From Nephrotoma appendiculata (Eukaryota; Arthropoda; Insecta; Diptera; Tipulidae): a stretch of DNA of 64,000 nucleotides. Numbering within the stretch: position 1 is the stretch's first letter; each line of letters begins with the position of its first letter. Made by a program: the position numbers and the translations under genes. The DNA is taken from the NCBI GenBank assembly GCA_947310385.1, contig OX371224.1, forward strand, positions 117,970,259 to 118,034,258. Reading direction: 5' to 3'. Below the pieces are notes generated by a model. That model did no database searches and was not told where the DNA came from. It saw nothing but the letters and a program-made list of their open reading frames with translations. This document shows, in pieces, positions 1-13,230 of the stretch.

Positions 1-2158
1 ATATCAAAACTATAAAATAAGATTAACCTCGGAAAAATGGCTTATAAAATTTGCACTACTTGGTTTCTCTTACATATTTAATTCTCGATGGTTACATTTA
101 GTCAAGACACGTCTTTGGAGACATTTCTGTGTAGACATACTTATTCAAATAAGTCTCCTCGCGAGGTGACTTATTTGAATAAGTCACTGTCCACAAACAA
201 GTCAACGTTTGGAAAACATCCTTAATACTTTTCTGGGGTTTTGTACAAGTTTTAATTCAAAGTTTTACAGTCTGTCCTTCAAACAGACACGGTAGAATAT
301 TGCGAAATATTGATAACTATAAAGCTGATATTGCAATCAACGACGAAAAATTAACAGGCATTAAAGAAAATTCGATTTTCAATGAAGTTGGGTCAAAGCA
401 TTTGTGGTGTATGCGGTTCGAAACTCTTCATAAGCCTTATAAAAGTTCCGCAAAAATCACAAATTCTAGAGTAAATACCTCATACACGCTTTCGATTAAA
501 GCTGGTCCAAATTTCTCAAATTTACTTTCTATCTCATCGTTCTTCGAAGATGATTTAAAGTATAAATCCAGCTATGTTTCCGTTTCCGACCTTAGTAAGG
601 CTTATAATCTTCACAAAAACCAAATCGATTTAAAAGTTCCCCGTTGCACAAAAAAAAAATATTTTAGAGGAAAACCTTTTCAAAAACTGTTTCAAATAAC
701 GTTTTGTTTTTTGAAATTGAGGAAATATTGATAAACGGTATGTCCTTATATTTTATTTGTAGTTCGTGGAATGTGACTTTTTCAATGAATATTTTCAATC
801 ATATTTTGTTGACTTAAAAGTAATTGAGAAATTTTGTTTAAAATATGTATTAGAATTTGATGGTCCTCCAATCCATTTACATTTGGTAAATAATGAAAAA
901 AAAAAACAGTTTGGTTAAAGAAATACTGAAAATGAACTTAGTACTAAATAAATCTTATTTGAAAAATATTTTTGTATATTGATGAAGTATATTGATTATA
1001 ATCTTCGACTATTTGAATTTTTTACTATAATCATTTAATTGTTCAATGAGTTAAATTTATTATTTTAATGATTTAAGCTAAATAAAATTAATGGTATAAT
1101 TTTTATTGATTAAAAAGATTTAAGAATTGTTTTAATGACGTGTGATATTAAACCAATAATATTTTTAATTTTTAATTAAAGTGGTGATCATATAGTCCCA
1201 ATAGTTATATTAAATAACAATCAATATTAAAATATGGTTAATTTTCAATGAGATGTACTTATTTAAACAATCGTAGGTCCCATTAATATTTCACCTGATA
1301 TTTTAATAGCTTTACATAATAAAATGAATGGTTAAGTATTAAATAATTAAAAAGATTGTAACAATAAAAGTTTACTGTCTTACGATAATATACCCTGTTG
1401 TTAAAGAAATTTGTCCCCATTTCATGCCCTAGCCCCATGTGCGGCTTGGTTTCATTCCGAAAAATCGTTGACAAATCGAATGCAATTGTTTTTTTCGGCA
1501 CAAATTTGATATCAGAAATGTTGTGAATTGAATTCGGCTTTTGTCACTCGAATATTTATCTCGTTAAGAGGTTTTTTATTTGATATCAATGATTTTGGCA
1601 CGGCAAATTGAAAATGAATTAAATTGTGATTCGTTTTATTGTGTCAGTCAAAACAGTTCACACACACTCGATAGCAATTCATTTTTGATTCCTTAAACAA
1701 TACAACAAAATATACATATTTTAGTGTGTTAGTTGGAAACAAAAATTAATGGTAGCTTCATGCGATGGGAGGAAAGATAACATCAACTGTATGAAGAAAT
1801 CATCATAAAGATTAAAAAAATATCGATTTTACGCAAGGAGACTGTCAATATTGTGTACAATATTGTGTACAATGTTTTTGATGATTTTTCGATCACATCA
1901 ATTTGTCAGTTTTTTCATTTTTTTTTGTTATGAAAAAAGGGTCACTGGTAAAAATTCTCTTAGCAATGATAATAATATGATGTATTTATATTTGTTTCAT
2001 TGTAATACGTTGATTCACTATCATTATGAACCGCAACGGACGAATATTATTGCGCATTTGAGCCAAAAAATGAAATTTTCAAAAAAATTAGGGTGGCTTT
2101 TAAGTTATGGAGGTCAATATCTAAAATATACGAGTTTTCTGGGACAAACGGTTGATGT
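1..2158. other. AT-rich intergenic stretch
   Basis: No gene is recognised here. An open frame of 143 codons (300-731, plus) resembles no family I know; it lies in AT-rich DNA, ends in low-complexity Lys/Phe-rich sequence and has no supporting context, so it may be chance. A short tandem duplication of gtgtacaatatt lies near 1850-1870. The only structured element is the palindrome at 139-184. The right edge is set by the 8-bp target duplication of the hAT element. Confidence 0.6.
139..184. repeat. 46-bp near-perfect palindrome
   Basis: The arms acttattcaaataagt (139-154) and acttatttgaataagt (169-184) are exact reverse complements. The centre contains cctcgcgagg, itself a perfect palindrome, with two flanking bases on each side that do not pair. 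Each arm is also nearly self-complementary (acttatt/aataagt). It could form a cruciform or mark the end of a foldback element; no flanking target duplication is evident. Confidence 0.85.
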
Positions 2159-2166
2159 CATATTGT
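2159..2166. repeat. 8-bp target site duplication, left (hAT-1)
   Basis: catattgt directly precedes the terminal tagggtt. The same 8 bases follow the element at 4742-4749. An 8-bp duplication is the hAT hallmark and fixes both ends. Confidence 0.93.
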
Positions 2167-4741
2167 TAGGGTTCTCAGACGTCCCGGTTTTCCGGGATTG
2201 TCCTGGTTTTGAGATCATTGTCTCGGTGTCCCGAAAGAGGTCTTCGGGACGCTCAATTTCCCGGTTTTTTTGCATTGCAATATAGCAAACAAAATTAAAA
2301 ATTTTGGAGGACAACTGCTTCCAAAGTTTCGTTTATTTATCACACTTTTTTTATTTTTCGAATTAGCTTTCTTGTTCGATGGGTTTTAATATGAAAATTT
2401 TCCTGTTGGGTAGTTTGTTTTTGTTATGAATGACCGATGGTTAAGTTTTGTTTTTGTTTAATTTAATCTGTGGCCGTCGTGGGAAAGTTACTTTTTTATT
2501 TACAATATTTAAAGCTATTAAAAAATTATTTAAAAATATGTGAGTTTATTGCTTTTTATATTTATACTTGGTTTATTATTTTAATTTTTATATAGTTACC
2601 CTAAAAATGCCAAAAAGAAAGTGTCAATTTCTACAAAAATATACAGAGCAATTTCCTTTTATTAAAAAAGGCAAATTTGACACAGAAGCGTTTTGCAAGC
2701 ATTGTAATTCGAATTTTAGTATCAGTCATGGTGGTTTGTCTGATATTAAAGATCATATCAATAGCCAGAAACACAAATCTGCAGTTGTATCTTCAAGCAT
2801 GTGTAAAAAACCTTTGACAACATTTTTTGTAAAACGTGATAGTACCGATGAAGACAAGGTAATTGCTAACGAATTATGTTTTGCATATCATGTTGTAAAA
2901 CATCACCAGTCTTTTAATTCAACGGATTGTGTTAACAAATTAATACGCAAGCTATTTAGTGATACAAAATTAGCTGCAAAGTATTCAGCTGGTAGAACTA
3001 AAATAACAAAATTAATTGCAAAAGTTCTTGCCCCACATACATTAGAAATAATTTTGAATGAATTACCAATGTGTTCATTTTATAGTTTTAGTACGGATGC
3101 CAGTAACCACAAAGCGGAAAAAATGTTCCCACTAGTTGTTCAATATTTTAATAAAAATGGAACTAATGTGAAACTTTTAAAGTTGGAGAATTTAAAAGGT
3201 GAAACTTCAGAAATTATTTCAAATTTTTGTATCCAAATTTTGAAGGGTCACAAAGTGGATTTAAATAAATGTGTAGCATTTTGTGGAGACAATGCTAATG
3301 TCAATTTTGGTGGTGTAGCAAGATTAGGAAGAAACAATGTTTTCACAAAATTAAAGGACCAATTAAGTACAGATATTGAAGGTATAGGTTGTCCTGCACA
3401 TATTTTAAACAATACTATGCAAACATCTACTGGTCAATTATCTTGTGATATTGACTCAATCGTTTACAAAATATTCAACTATTTTTCAATATATACTGGT
3501 AGAACTGAACGTTTAAAAGAATTTTGTGAATTCATTAAATTGGAATACCAAGCAGTGCTTTCTTATTCAAAAACATGATGGCTTTCGCTTTTGCCAGCAA
3601 TAGAAAGAATTTTAAAGATATTTGAAGCCTTAAAATCGTTTTTTTTTAACCCGAAGAGAAACCACCAAAATCAATACTAGAATTTTTTAACAATTCTCTG
3701 AGTGAGGCATATCTTTGGTTTGTACATAGCCAAGCTAGCTCAGTTCATAATCAAATTTTAAAAATTGAGAGATGTTGTATGTCAGTTATAGAAATTTTAG
3801 ATGTTTTAGAAGTAACTGTACAAATTGTAGAAAAAAAAGTGATTCAAAATTTTTACCAGCAAGTGTTAGGACAATTTTAAGAAAAAATGAAGAATCTGGT
3901 TTATCGAGTATGGTGAAAATTAAGTAGTTTCATAATGACACAATTCAATTTTATGAAACATTTGTTACTTATTTAAGCAAATGGATCACGCCATTAAAAA
4001 AGTATTCGGTGTTTTCATGGATGAATTTAAAAGAAAAGCCAGAATGGGAGAAAGTATTAGAAACTTTTAACTACCTAAAAGAAAAAAATGTAATTTTAAA
4101 TGATACGTTCCTATTCAGCCAAATTCAAACCGTTTCAACCATAATGTCAGAAGAAAAAAATAGAGAAGGAAATGAATGGGCGCAGAAATTTACCTCCGAA
4201 AAATGGAGTTTTATTTTGTCCAAAATTGAAACTGAATTTGCAGAACAATATATCGTCTATATTTTTAAAATATGTGAATATTTATTTTGTATTCCTGGCC
4301 ATATTGCTAATGTGGAGCGCATATTTTCCCTAACGGAAATTCAATGGTTGGATGAAAGAAATCGGTTACTACCGGAGACTGTTGAAGCAATATTAAAATG
4401 CGTCGTTAATTTTACATTTAATTGTTACGAAATGCATGAATACATATTAAAAAATACAAATTTGTTAAAGGAGGCAAGATCAAGCCGTAAATATGATTAG
4501 GAGTGTTTTAATAATGTATTTCCACGCTTTTGTATTTCCATTTTTGTATTAAAAATACTTAGTTCCTTTATTTTTGTGTTATTAATTTTAAGTTTTTTTT
4601 ATTTTATTGACGTTTTTCAATTAATATTATATATTAAGTTTTTTTGTTACAATGAATTTTTTATGTTTTTGAATAAATTTTTATTTTCTTAAAAAAAAAT
4701 GTATTGTCCCGGTTTGTCTTGGTGAAAATCTGGCAACCCTA
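2167..4741 (+). mobile_element. hAT DNA transposon, complete but inactive
   Basis: A 2575-bp element bounded by imperfect terminal inverted repeats: tagggttctcaga at the left, and tagggttgccaga read inward from the right. Exact 8-bp target duplications (catattgt) flank it. One degenerate transposase gene runs left to right inside. Subterminal sequences near both ends are rich in a cccgg motif (2182-2260 and about 4708-4715), possible transposase contact sites. Both termini and the duplication are intact, so it could have been mobilised in trans, but its own gene carries two stops and two frameshifts. Confidence 0.93.
2607..4500 (+). pseudogene. hAT transposase, broken by two stops and two frameshifts
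   Basis: The transposase would cut and paste the surrounding element in the nucleus. I take ATG 2607 (MPKRKCQF) as start because it begins the conserved part; an upstream ATG at 2568 in the same frame adds only hydrophobic residues. Residues about 30-58 form a BED-like zinc finger (FCKHCN, then H...H). TGA at 3576-3578 interrupts just before WLSLLPAIERIL, consistent with a CGA-to-TGA change. The frame shifts near the T run at 3639-3648 and again near 3840-3855, and TAG lies at 3925-3927. The last open piece (4009-4500) holds the hAT C-terminal dimerisation block: ANVERIFSLTEIQW then DERNRLLPETVEAIL. The family assignment is firm; activity is excluded. Confidence 0.9.
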
Positions 4742-4749
4742 CATATTGT
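4742..4749. repeat. 8-bp target site duplication, right (hAT-1)
   Basis: catattgt immediately follows the right terminus and exactly matches the left copy at 2159-2166. Confidence 0.93.
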
Positions 4750-7700
4750 AGGTGAGGTTTGTGGCTAATAATCTTGAAAATATGAACCTAAAGTCTTGGG
4801 CTAATTTTTTTAGCAATTTGACCGAATGTGGCCGGCCGATTTGGCATATTTGGTTTTTTGGCCAAAATGACCCTCAACCTTAATTTTTTGAAATTTTTTT
4901 ATATACTATTTGATAGCTGTCAATATCTTTCTAACGATATGCATATGTCCGGGGTATGTCAAATAAGTTTAGCGCTGTGGGCGTGGGTAAAATGGCCAAA
5001 ACTGGCCGTTCAGAGGCTGGCCAACATGGCGGCTAAATCAAAAAGTTGTAGAACAAAAGTTACTTAGTTTTTCAAGTACAAACCCTGAAAATATGAGATC
5101 AAATGAAAGAAGTACGGACAAACAAATATATATATACCAAAGCAAGATTATATGATGAAGTCATAGAAAAATTTCCAAATGCCATAACTTTGGCCAAAAT
5201 CATCCGCTTTGGACGTTTGTGTGTTGTTGAATTGGTATTGACGTCTACAATCATAATTTGCTAGTTAAAAAATAATTGGGGCAGTTATACATGGAAAACT
5301 AATTTTTTGGGGCAATTTTCGGAAGGTCATATCTTCACTCAATGTTAGTAGAAAATCCAGCTTTTAAACATTATTTAGGTCTTCTTTTCAAGTCCTTTCC
5401 AATGGTATATAACATGATCCTGGCGGTCTCAAAGGGAAAAAGTTCGAAACTAGCTGTATATATATACGAGTTCGACTTCAGTAGGTAGGCTTTCAGCACA
5501 GTAGGTCCTTTCGTCACTCGTGATGTAATTGGTTAAAACCATGGGATGAAAAAATCCAGGATTTTTATCCACTATCGCAACGGCACGCCATTGTTTTGTC
5601 AAAGAGAAGAAAAATGTTAATTTTTTAGGAATTTTGTTTTATAGGAAAAATCACCATAAAATCAACTGAATCGATTTAACTTTCTTTTAAATAGTTTCTA
5701 TTGTATCTATATTTGTCGATGCAATGTTTATTCGATCGATTCTACTCGATTTAAATTCAACAAAATGATACAAACAGTGTTTTCGTCGAAATGAAAAGCC
5801 AAAAAAAATTAGATGTGGTTTTTCGGTCTTGATATGTTCGGTAAAGTTGTTGATCTTGACCTGTGCAACAACTTTGCTGAAGAAAGCATAGCAAAAATCT
5901 TAATGGTTCAAGAGCTATCAACGTTAAAATGAGGGTATATTTTGACTCAGGGCCAAAACATGTCGAATGCGATATCGCAAAAATTGGGACTAACTTTAAA
6001 ATGGGACTAGCGCCATTGAACTCAGCGTACTCGAATTAGGTTTACCCCCCGGGTGCCCAGCTTGTCACATTTTTCAACTAGCACAGTGTTATCAATGAGA
6101 TCTGTTTCATTTAAACCATCTGAGGTCTGATAATAGTACAAAACCTTTCAATCAATAAGATTTATTATTAATATTATGGTATTTTTCTCTGAGTGATATA
6201 TAATAATAAATTGGAGCAGTAAAAAATATGCATGGTTCACGGGTTAAGCGAGGGGAGCACAGCAATCTAAGCCGTTAGACCTAGAATTCCACACGAACGT
6301 AAAAGTACGTTTTTAGGAAAAATAACAGATTATGTATGTATTTTTGTAAGAACCTCTGTAAAAAATGTAAAGTTCCCATAACTAAATATTATATAAGACT
6401 GGAACATTATAATATCCAAAACTATATGTATTTATATCAAATAAAATCATTATATAAATATTCACCTCATCTTGCATCCTCCGATGTGCACACACCCGTA
6501 AATATTTAACTGTGCGTCACACGACAATTTGAGTGTGGGTGTTTAAAATCCTTACAAATTTTTTATTTTATTTTATAGTTAGGTTAAAGGATTACAGTAA
6601 ATAATTCATCTGTGACTTACCTGAAACGAGAATAAATAAGAAAACAAAAAAAAATTCTAATATTAAAAATGTGATACTCTAAACATGCAAATTATAAAAA
6701 TATTATTAAACGGCCAATTTTATGAGCCAAAAATATATTTTGAAGCAGAACGCATTCATTAAAATTGTTTATGGATACTTTAAAATGTCTAAAAATTAAA
6801 AAGCTTTTAAATGCTTTAAGGACAAAATAGCTACATATACGAATACATTCAACACAAATTAAAATAGAATATAAATTTACTTTTGTATTGGTGGCTATAA
6901 TGAATGATATATCAATTTGATCTAACACCTTAGGCTGATTAACAACCTAATATGTGTAAAGGTGTAAATAATAGATATGTCTTCATGAGTGTACGCTCTA
7001 ATGCTGTTTTGACATGTGTCATTTTGTATGTTTTCTATAAAAAATAAGGAAATATTTTAAATTTATGTTACTTCATCCTTTTACGAGTCACATACACATC
7101 TAAACAATAATAATATTTTACATTCGAAAATAAAGGTTATTCATATTTTTAAAATAAAAGCCTAAACATAAGCAAAATTTTATTTTAATAGTGAAATTAT
7201 AAATGACAGACCAACACTATCTACAATTTGTTTAAAATCTGTTGAAAAATTTCTGAGATTAGCGCGGACAAAAACATTCAGCCAGATAGACAGATTTTTT
7301 TACTTTATATGGCAACCGCTTCATGACTCAATGATGTAGGCTACTTTATACTACTTTGATTGACTATGTCTCTCGAAACCTCTAAATTTAACATATTTTT
7401 TGTCTTTGAATTTGTAAAGTCGTCTTAGTTCTAAAGTGTTCACATTTTTAGTCGACACGTACAAATGAACACACACATATACACATACACATTATCGTTA
7501 AACTGTGGTGATAAATTTGGTTAACACAAATAAGCAAGACCTTTATTTGAGCTTAGAGTGGTAAAACTTTACGTGTGCACCAATCACAAGGTGTATCGGA
7601 CACATAGTTTCTGTTTCCGATAAATGGATAGCTATATTTTCATATTCAAAGTCTAGTTTTCAAGTTGAATATCTAATGAACTTTAGCTACACACAACTTA

Positions 7701-8060
7701 TTATGATTGACAGTCTTATCTCTGCAAATCAGTTCCTTCTAGTAGAAGGGAACATAAAGAAAAATTATTCGCATGACAATTTACCTTGTTATAGTTAGTC
7801 GAAAGTTGCCACCCGAAAGTGAAAAAATCGATAATGCAGATAGTGTCTTGACTACTTTAGCCGAAAGTTAAGAAAATCGTATATTAAATTGAAATATCAT
7901 AGCCAAAAGTGACTAACCAACAAAATCAGCCGAAAATATATCCACGCATCATAACAAACAACAAATAAAATTTCCATATATGTTGTAATATATGTTTCAA
8001 ACAGCCAAAAATTGTCAATAAAGAAGTTTAAAAATTATCAAGCTATAAATGGTTTGTAAT
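4750..8060. other. Non-coding stretch, probably decayed repeats
   Basis: No gene seen. The part 4750-5460 is less AT-rich and contains repeated tggcc and ggccaaaa words. The part 5800-5950 (around gttcggtaaagttgttgat and aacaactttgctgaag) has the feel of dispersed non-coding repeats, but I cannot name a family. The rest, 6060-8060, is AT-rich and featureless by eye. Confidence 0.5.
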
Positions 8061-8079
8061 TGTCGTTAAAGTGGTTTGA

Positions 8080-8725
8080 AATTCAAGACTATGCCAGTCA
8101 TACGCAGATCTGACTGCCGATTCGATGGGCCGTAAGAGGCAAATTTTAAATATAGGTTTTGGGTGGGTTTGATGAGGTTATAGAGGTGAATTTTGATTTT
8201 CCCTATTTTTCTTCGATAAAATCGTTCGTCATTCGTGATTTTGGCATATAGACTTCCACCTGACTCTATGCCGATTCGATAGCCTATGACCACAGGTAGA
8301 TTCTGAGTACAGGTTAGTCAGTCTGATGGGGTTATTGGGATGAAATTTTAATTTTCTTTTAAAATTGTTCGACATTCGAGATTTTGGCATATAGACATAA
8401 CATTCCATAGTCAGATCTGGTCATGTGCTATCGTATCGGCACAAATGATTTGAACGATTATTTGAATACTTGACAATTTTTAATCTTTTTTACCGACTAG
8501 TTTCGGCTGTATGAAGCAAATAAGGCATTTCATCCCTATAACCTCATCAGAACCACTTCTAACCTATACTAATAATCTACTTATTATAGTGGGCTATTGA
8601 ATCGGCGGTCAGATAGGTGTCCATCTGGCAAAATCTCGAATGATGGACAATTTTATCGTCACAACAACGGAAAATTGAATATTTCGCTAATATAACCTAT
8701 AATAAACCCACTTCACACATATGAA
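8080..8725. repeat. Diverged ~155-bp repeat, two direct and two inverted copies
   Basis: Two direct units (about 8090-8245 and 8250-8400) share gccgattcgat, then gaggttat or ggggttat plus gatgaaatttt, then gattttggcatatagac. Two more, diverged, lie inverted at about 8520-8645 and 8640-8725; their reverse complements show gattttgccagatggac, gccgattcaatagccca, tgatgaggttataggga. The head-to-head arrangement suggests a foldback-like or rearranged satellite. No coding capacity is seen. Confidence 0.6.
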
Positions 8726-9324
8726 CAAATTCTTCTTAAGGTCATGGTTCATCAAATTGGTACAGTCAGATCGCCTTTCATCCGAAAATTTTGATATACA
8801 AACCATTCATCAGCTAAACGTGACTGCGTCTCATGGCTATTGTATAGATCTTTGTTATACTGATATTTTATGTTAGAATATTGATGATTCATTTTTAACT
8901 TTTAAATCTGTATTGCTTGCATTATACGGCTTGAATTATAGTGAAGTTAATCTTCTTTATTGATATAATCTGCGTTATCTTAATTTTAAAATTTTGTTTT
9001 AACAATTGTTGTAATTCGATCAGCGAGTATTCTTTCATTTGATTGTTCTTGGTTGCATCGGTGGAAAATCCAGAAATCTTTGTGTTAGAAAACTAAATAC
9101 ACATTTGATATCTTTGACCTATAGTCACTATAGTCAATCGACTAATAGAAAATTTTTCTCAAACGAAACTGCATGCAACACAAACTTGGAAGTTGCGGAT
9201 CCATGTCTTGCTTGCATTTTCTCCTCGGAATAAAAATTTTGTGTTAGAAGTATACATTTACCTAACCTATCAGCGTAAAGTAGCGTTATACAAATGTGGT
9301 TTCAAAAATAATATTTAAATGATC

Positions 9325-9530
9325 TAAGGTTGAACCAATTATAAAAACGGCCAAAGGACGGATAAATCTAATTATCGCCCAATTGGTATTATTTTAGTTA
9401 TTGCAAAAATTTTCGAATCAGCTTCCAAAATACGACTTAAAAGCCATCTGGAGAAAAATAAAGTAGACCAAAATAAAAGGCCTTTGATTCGGTCAATATG
9501 GCATTATTAATTAAAATGTTTAAAATTAAA
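9325..9530 (+). pseudogene. LINE reverse transcriptase fragment
   Basis: A degenerate piece of non-LTR reverse transcriptase. One frame reads SNYRPIGIILVIAKIFES (motif 1 region of LINE RT) and, after an internal deletion near 9470, KAFDSVNMALLIKM (the motif with the first catalytic Asp). Nothing upstream (endonuclease) or downstream (YADD) is recognisable. The clade is uncertain, possibly jockey/CR1-like. Confidence 0.7.
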
Positions 9531-9839
9531 ATCTTTTTATATTAACGGCCCTCCGTTACAGTGGAATTCACTATTTTTGACAACTAGCGGCAAATAATTA
9601 TATCCCTTTTCCTGCATGCCATCGAAATTGTGGAGGTAACGAAAAAAAACATGTCGGAAATTTTTTTTTGTATTTATTTTGGACCAACATACACATGTGT
9701 GCAATCCAGTTAAATCGGTTTCATCCGTGTTCGTCCGTTATAGTGTTATAACTATAATAATAGTAAAATAATTAATATGTTATCAAAATATAACGTTTTT
9801 TTTTTCAAAACTAATTCCGATTTAACTAAGATCTGGAAG

Positions 9840-10960
9840 ACATTACAACCTGTCATTTAACATACACATTTTGGTGGGTTGGTCTGAAATTGAAGAAAAA
9901 ATTTGTTTGTGTGGCAGGAAAAGGGATATCATCAAACGTAAACTTTTACAAAGTAGCCTTCTCGGGCCAATACGGAAAGGAATGGTTTCCTCATGCTCCT
10001 TATGAAATGTCGCAAGCGATCTCATGTGATATAGATTAGACATAAAATGTACTACAATCGTATGTTCAAACTGGTGCAGTAAGTCCAAATGTGTATGGCC
10101 CATTCAGTTTTTGCATGAATTATTGATTTACATATGGTTTCCGGGAACCCCAAGCACGGAAACCAATCTATCGTAATTTCAACACGTTATCATATCCGCT
10201 ATTTTAGACAAAACTCATCTGACTATCGACATTACCGCTATAGTATCCTGAGTTGAACCATTTTATATAAAAAAAATAGTTTTGAACAAATGGTTTCCCG
10301 GGAACTTAAAGTAGCGAAACCGATTTCATTTGATATTGATTAAAAATAATGTGTGCTTCCTACAAATTTATTTGTGCAAGATCTTTTGGATTTTATGATT
10401 TTAGCTATGGGGTGATCTATGTACCTGGCCGAATCATTTTTAAGAACACAATTCGGACTTAAATTAATTGTTACTTGTTAAAGTTACAACATCATGAAGT
10501 CTATCTTTAGATTAGTGTGTGCGGCTCATTCCGTATATACATTATATCCAAAATAAAGCTCACATATCGATTCGTATATTGAGATTGGCATTATAGCATC
10601 CTGAGATGGCTTTTTTATATAAAAGGAATTGTTATCTGGAACTTAAGGTGTCGTAACCGATCTTCAAGAAAAGTTCAAGGCCATTCCTTGGTTTGGATTT
10701 TTAAAATAAAATACAATTCGGATTTAAATTAATGGTTCTCATAGAAACCTTAAAGATCGTTATCGATCTGTTCTGATTTCTATACAACTTGATGACCTTG
10801 TTTATTTCCAATTCAGTTTATGCCAATGGCAGGAAACACGAGTGTCGTGATCGATCTCTTCTGATTTTAATACGGTATCATGTCTGCTATATAAAATATT
10901 GACAGTCCGAATGTTCAGATTGACGCTATAGCATCTAGTAATGGTCCATTTTATATATGC
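9840..10960. repeat. Highly diverged tandem repeat region
   Basis: Recurrent blocks appear several times: gggaac(t/c)..aa(g) ... gaaaccgat, then ttgac or ttggc...gctatagcat or tatagtatcctgag, then ccattttatata. Clear occurrences lie around 10140-10300, 10300-10345, 10570-10660 and 10840-10960. Units look about 150-300 bp but are too diverged to set a period by eye. An open frame on the minus strand (9843-10103) falls within the repeat and matches nothing known to me. Confidence 0.45.
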
Positions 10961-11243
10961 TTTTTAATTGGAGATAAAGGAAAATAAATGAGATTAAGCT
11001 TTAGCTCAGAACGAGTAGATTACCAACTTCTTACTTGGTAACACGTAATAACATCATAATGTCGCATCAAAGTCAGTGGAGTCTCAGAAAACTAATTAGA
11101 AAGTATATCAATCCTTTCGCACAGCTGTATCTCTTTTCAATATCTGTAATATTGTTTGTTGGATTTACTATGTTTTAATACTCTTGAAATGTGTCAGACG
11201 GGTTAGCTTATTTAGTTTATAAATATACTGTGCTGGATCTACT

Positions 11244-11272
11244 GGCAATTTATCCGAACCAGATAAATTGCC
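11244..11272. repeat. Perfect 11-bp stem hairpin
   Basis: ggcaatttatc and gataaattgcc are exact reverse complements around the 7-base loop cgaacca. It sits in otherwise featureless DNA (10960-12220), where I see no gene. It is not followed by a T run, and its function is unknown. Confidence 0.7.
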
Positions 11273-12221
11273 CATATTGTAAACAGTAAAAACTACACAG
11301 GCAGGTTATTCAATTATTAGCCGACTGTAGGTTGGTAGGAGTATCTATGTATTGTGCATTGTATTCTAAACCTTGAAGAAGAAGAAGATTTAACATAAAG
11401 TATATCTAATTATTTTTCTTGCTCGACGGTTACAAGTTATAACATACCGAGGTTGACATCCATAAAACATTGATTTTAAAAAATTAGACGTAAAACTAGT
11501 ACGCCAACGATCCAGCACGAGATCCTTGCCCAAAATCAAACAAAAAATCAATTAAAAAGAAATTTTACGTTTTTTCGACCAACTCTCAAACATTTTTCAA
11601 TTACACTGACGCTTCCTACGTACAACCTCTGCTTGGATTGAGTAAAGGCAACTGTCCCATGAGCACTTGATTGCTCAAATCCTTATTTTGAATAGCTCTT
11701 TTTAAGCGCACTATGTTCTTAGATTAGGGTTGTCCTACGTTGAAACATACCAACTAAATTACAGGAAGACTGATTTTTTTAAAATAATTGATTGGTACTG
11801 TATGTTAGTCATGATTGCAACCACGAAATAATAGATTTAGCTAAGTAGTTAGCTTACAGTGTTGTAAACATTTTAGTGACAAACTTTTACTGTTATTTGC
11901 AAAATTTGATTGTTATTTGACAAACCAATTTACATTTCATATTTATTCCTCTTCAAATTAAATCAAATTTATTTCTCATCAAATTTTGAATTTGATTTTT
12001 GATAGCAGTCAGCGTGTTATAAATTTTAAGTTAAAGTGTTATAAATTTTAACGGAAAATTGTCACTCACTTAATATAAATTCAACTTTAGTCGTGCTTAT
12101 TCAACCCGAATATTAAATTAATTTTTGCAAATATGTTTTGCTTGATTCGAATAAATGTCCTACTTTGTACTTTCCAAAAGAGGAAGTAGAATTAGTTAGT
12201 TGAATAAATTTTTTAAATACT

Positions 12222-12895
12222 TTATTTAATTTGACCCTGTTAATGGCAAGAGAATTTCATAAAACTATGTTTGCATCATGTATAAACCAAGAAGGACCTA
12301 AAATTGTTAGTTTCATCTATGGCCGAGAGTCTCTAGGGGTTTCTGGAACGGAACTGTTGATATTTTCCGATCAACAAATGGTCTAGAGTAGTTTTTACCT
12401 TATTGGAGCCTGTTAATACAAATAAAAATTCTTCAAACTGTGTATGCATCTTTAATGCATGCTTTAGGCATGCTTTACAAATATTAATCTCATCTATGGT
12501 CAAAGGCCTTTAGTCATTTCTGGATTGGAAATATTGTAATTTTTCCTTTCAACGTATGACCAGGGTGGTTTTTGTTTTATTCAACTCTGTTACTGCCAAG
12601 AGAATTTCATAATCTGTATCATTGTATAATCATTATATAGTAATGTAATGCTGTATGAACAAAGGATGATCTAAAAATGTTAGTCTCATCTATGGCTAGG
12701 AGTCTGTAGGGATTTCTATAACGGAAATATTGAAATTTTTGCCGTTCAACGCATAACCTGGGTTGGTTTTTGTCTTATTTAACCCCGTTAATGCCAAGAA
12801 AATTTGTTCAAACGGTTCTTTAATGGATCAAGCGTGATCCAACATTGTTTCTGGATTAAAAATATTTAACTTTCGTTATTCAGCTTTTGAAAAAC
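12222..12895. repeat. Tandem repeat, ~175-200-bp unit, 3.6 copies
   Basis: Units start near 12222, 12396, 12573 and 12772. Each begins tttatt.aa/gcc.tgttaatgccaagag and continues through a tagtctcatctatgg block, a tttctggaa/aacgga block and a ttcaacg.at/acc.ggg block. Divergence is substantial (roughly a fifth to a quarter of positions by eye). No coding function is seen. Confidence 0.8.
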
Positions 12896-13061
12896 TCCGC
12901 AATTCTTATTGTTTCATATTTGTGTAACTAACTGGACTTCGTCGGTAACTCTATCATTAAGTTTGGAAATTTAATTTTTCAATGTTATTTGATTTACCTT
13001 AAATCTTAGATATTTCATCCTATGTAAACGTAAAAATTTAAACTGCGATTTCACTTTCTGT

Positions 13062-13230
13062 AAATAGCCGCATACAATCAAAAATATTTTGTTTTTTGCG
13101 TATACGTATACGCAGCTCAACGAAAAATCACAGGTACAACGATGACATTGGAATCATCAGCAGTTTGTTTTGTTTTCATTTTTTAGTTCAAATGAAAAAT
13201 CTAATTTGATTGTGTGTGGTTGTACTAAGC
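13062..13230. repeat. Dispersed repeat, copy 1 (partner at 33799-33970)
   Basis: About 170 bp highly similar to 33799-33970 in the same orientation. Both begin gtaaatagccgcatacaatca, contain a palindromic core (perfect gcgtatacgtatacgc here, one arm changed in the partner) and end in aatctaatttgattgt.tgtgg. Here the repeat runs directly into LINE coding sequence. Confidence 0.85.

Noticed and set aside
300..731. 143-codon open frame as a real gene
   Set aside because: No homology recognised, AT-rich composition and low-complexity end; kept only as a remark.
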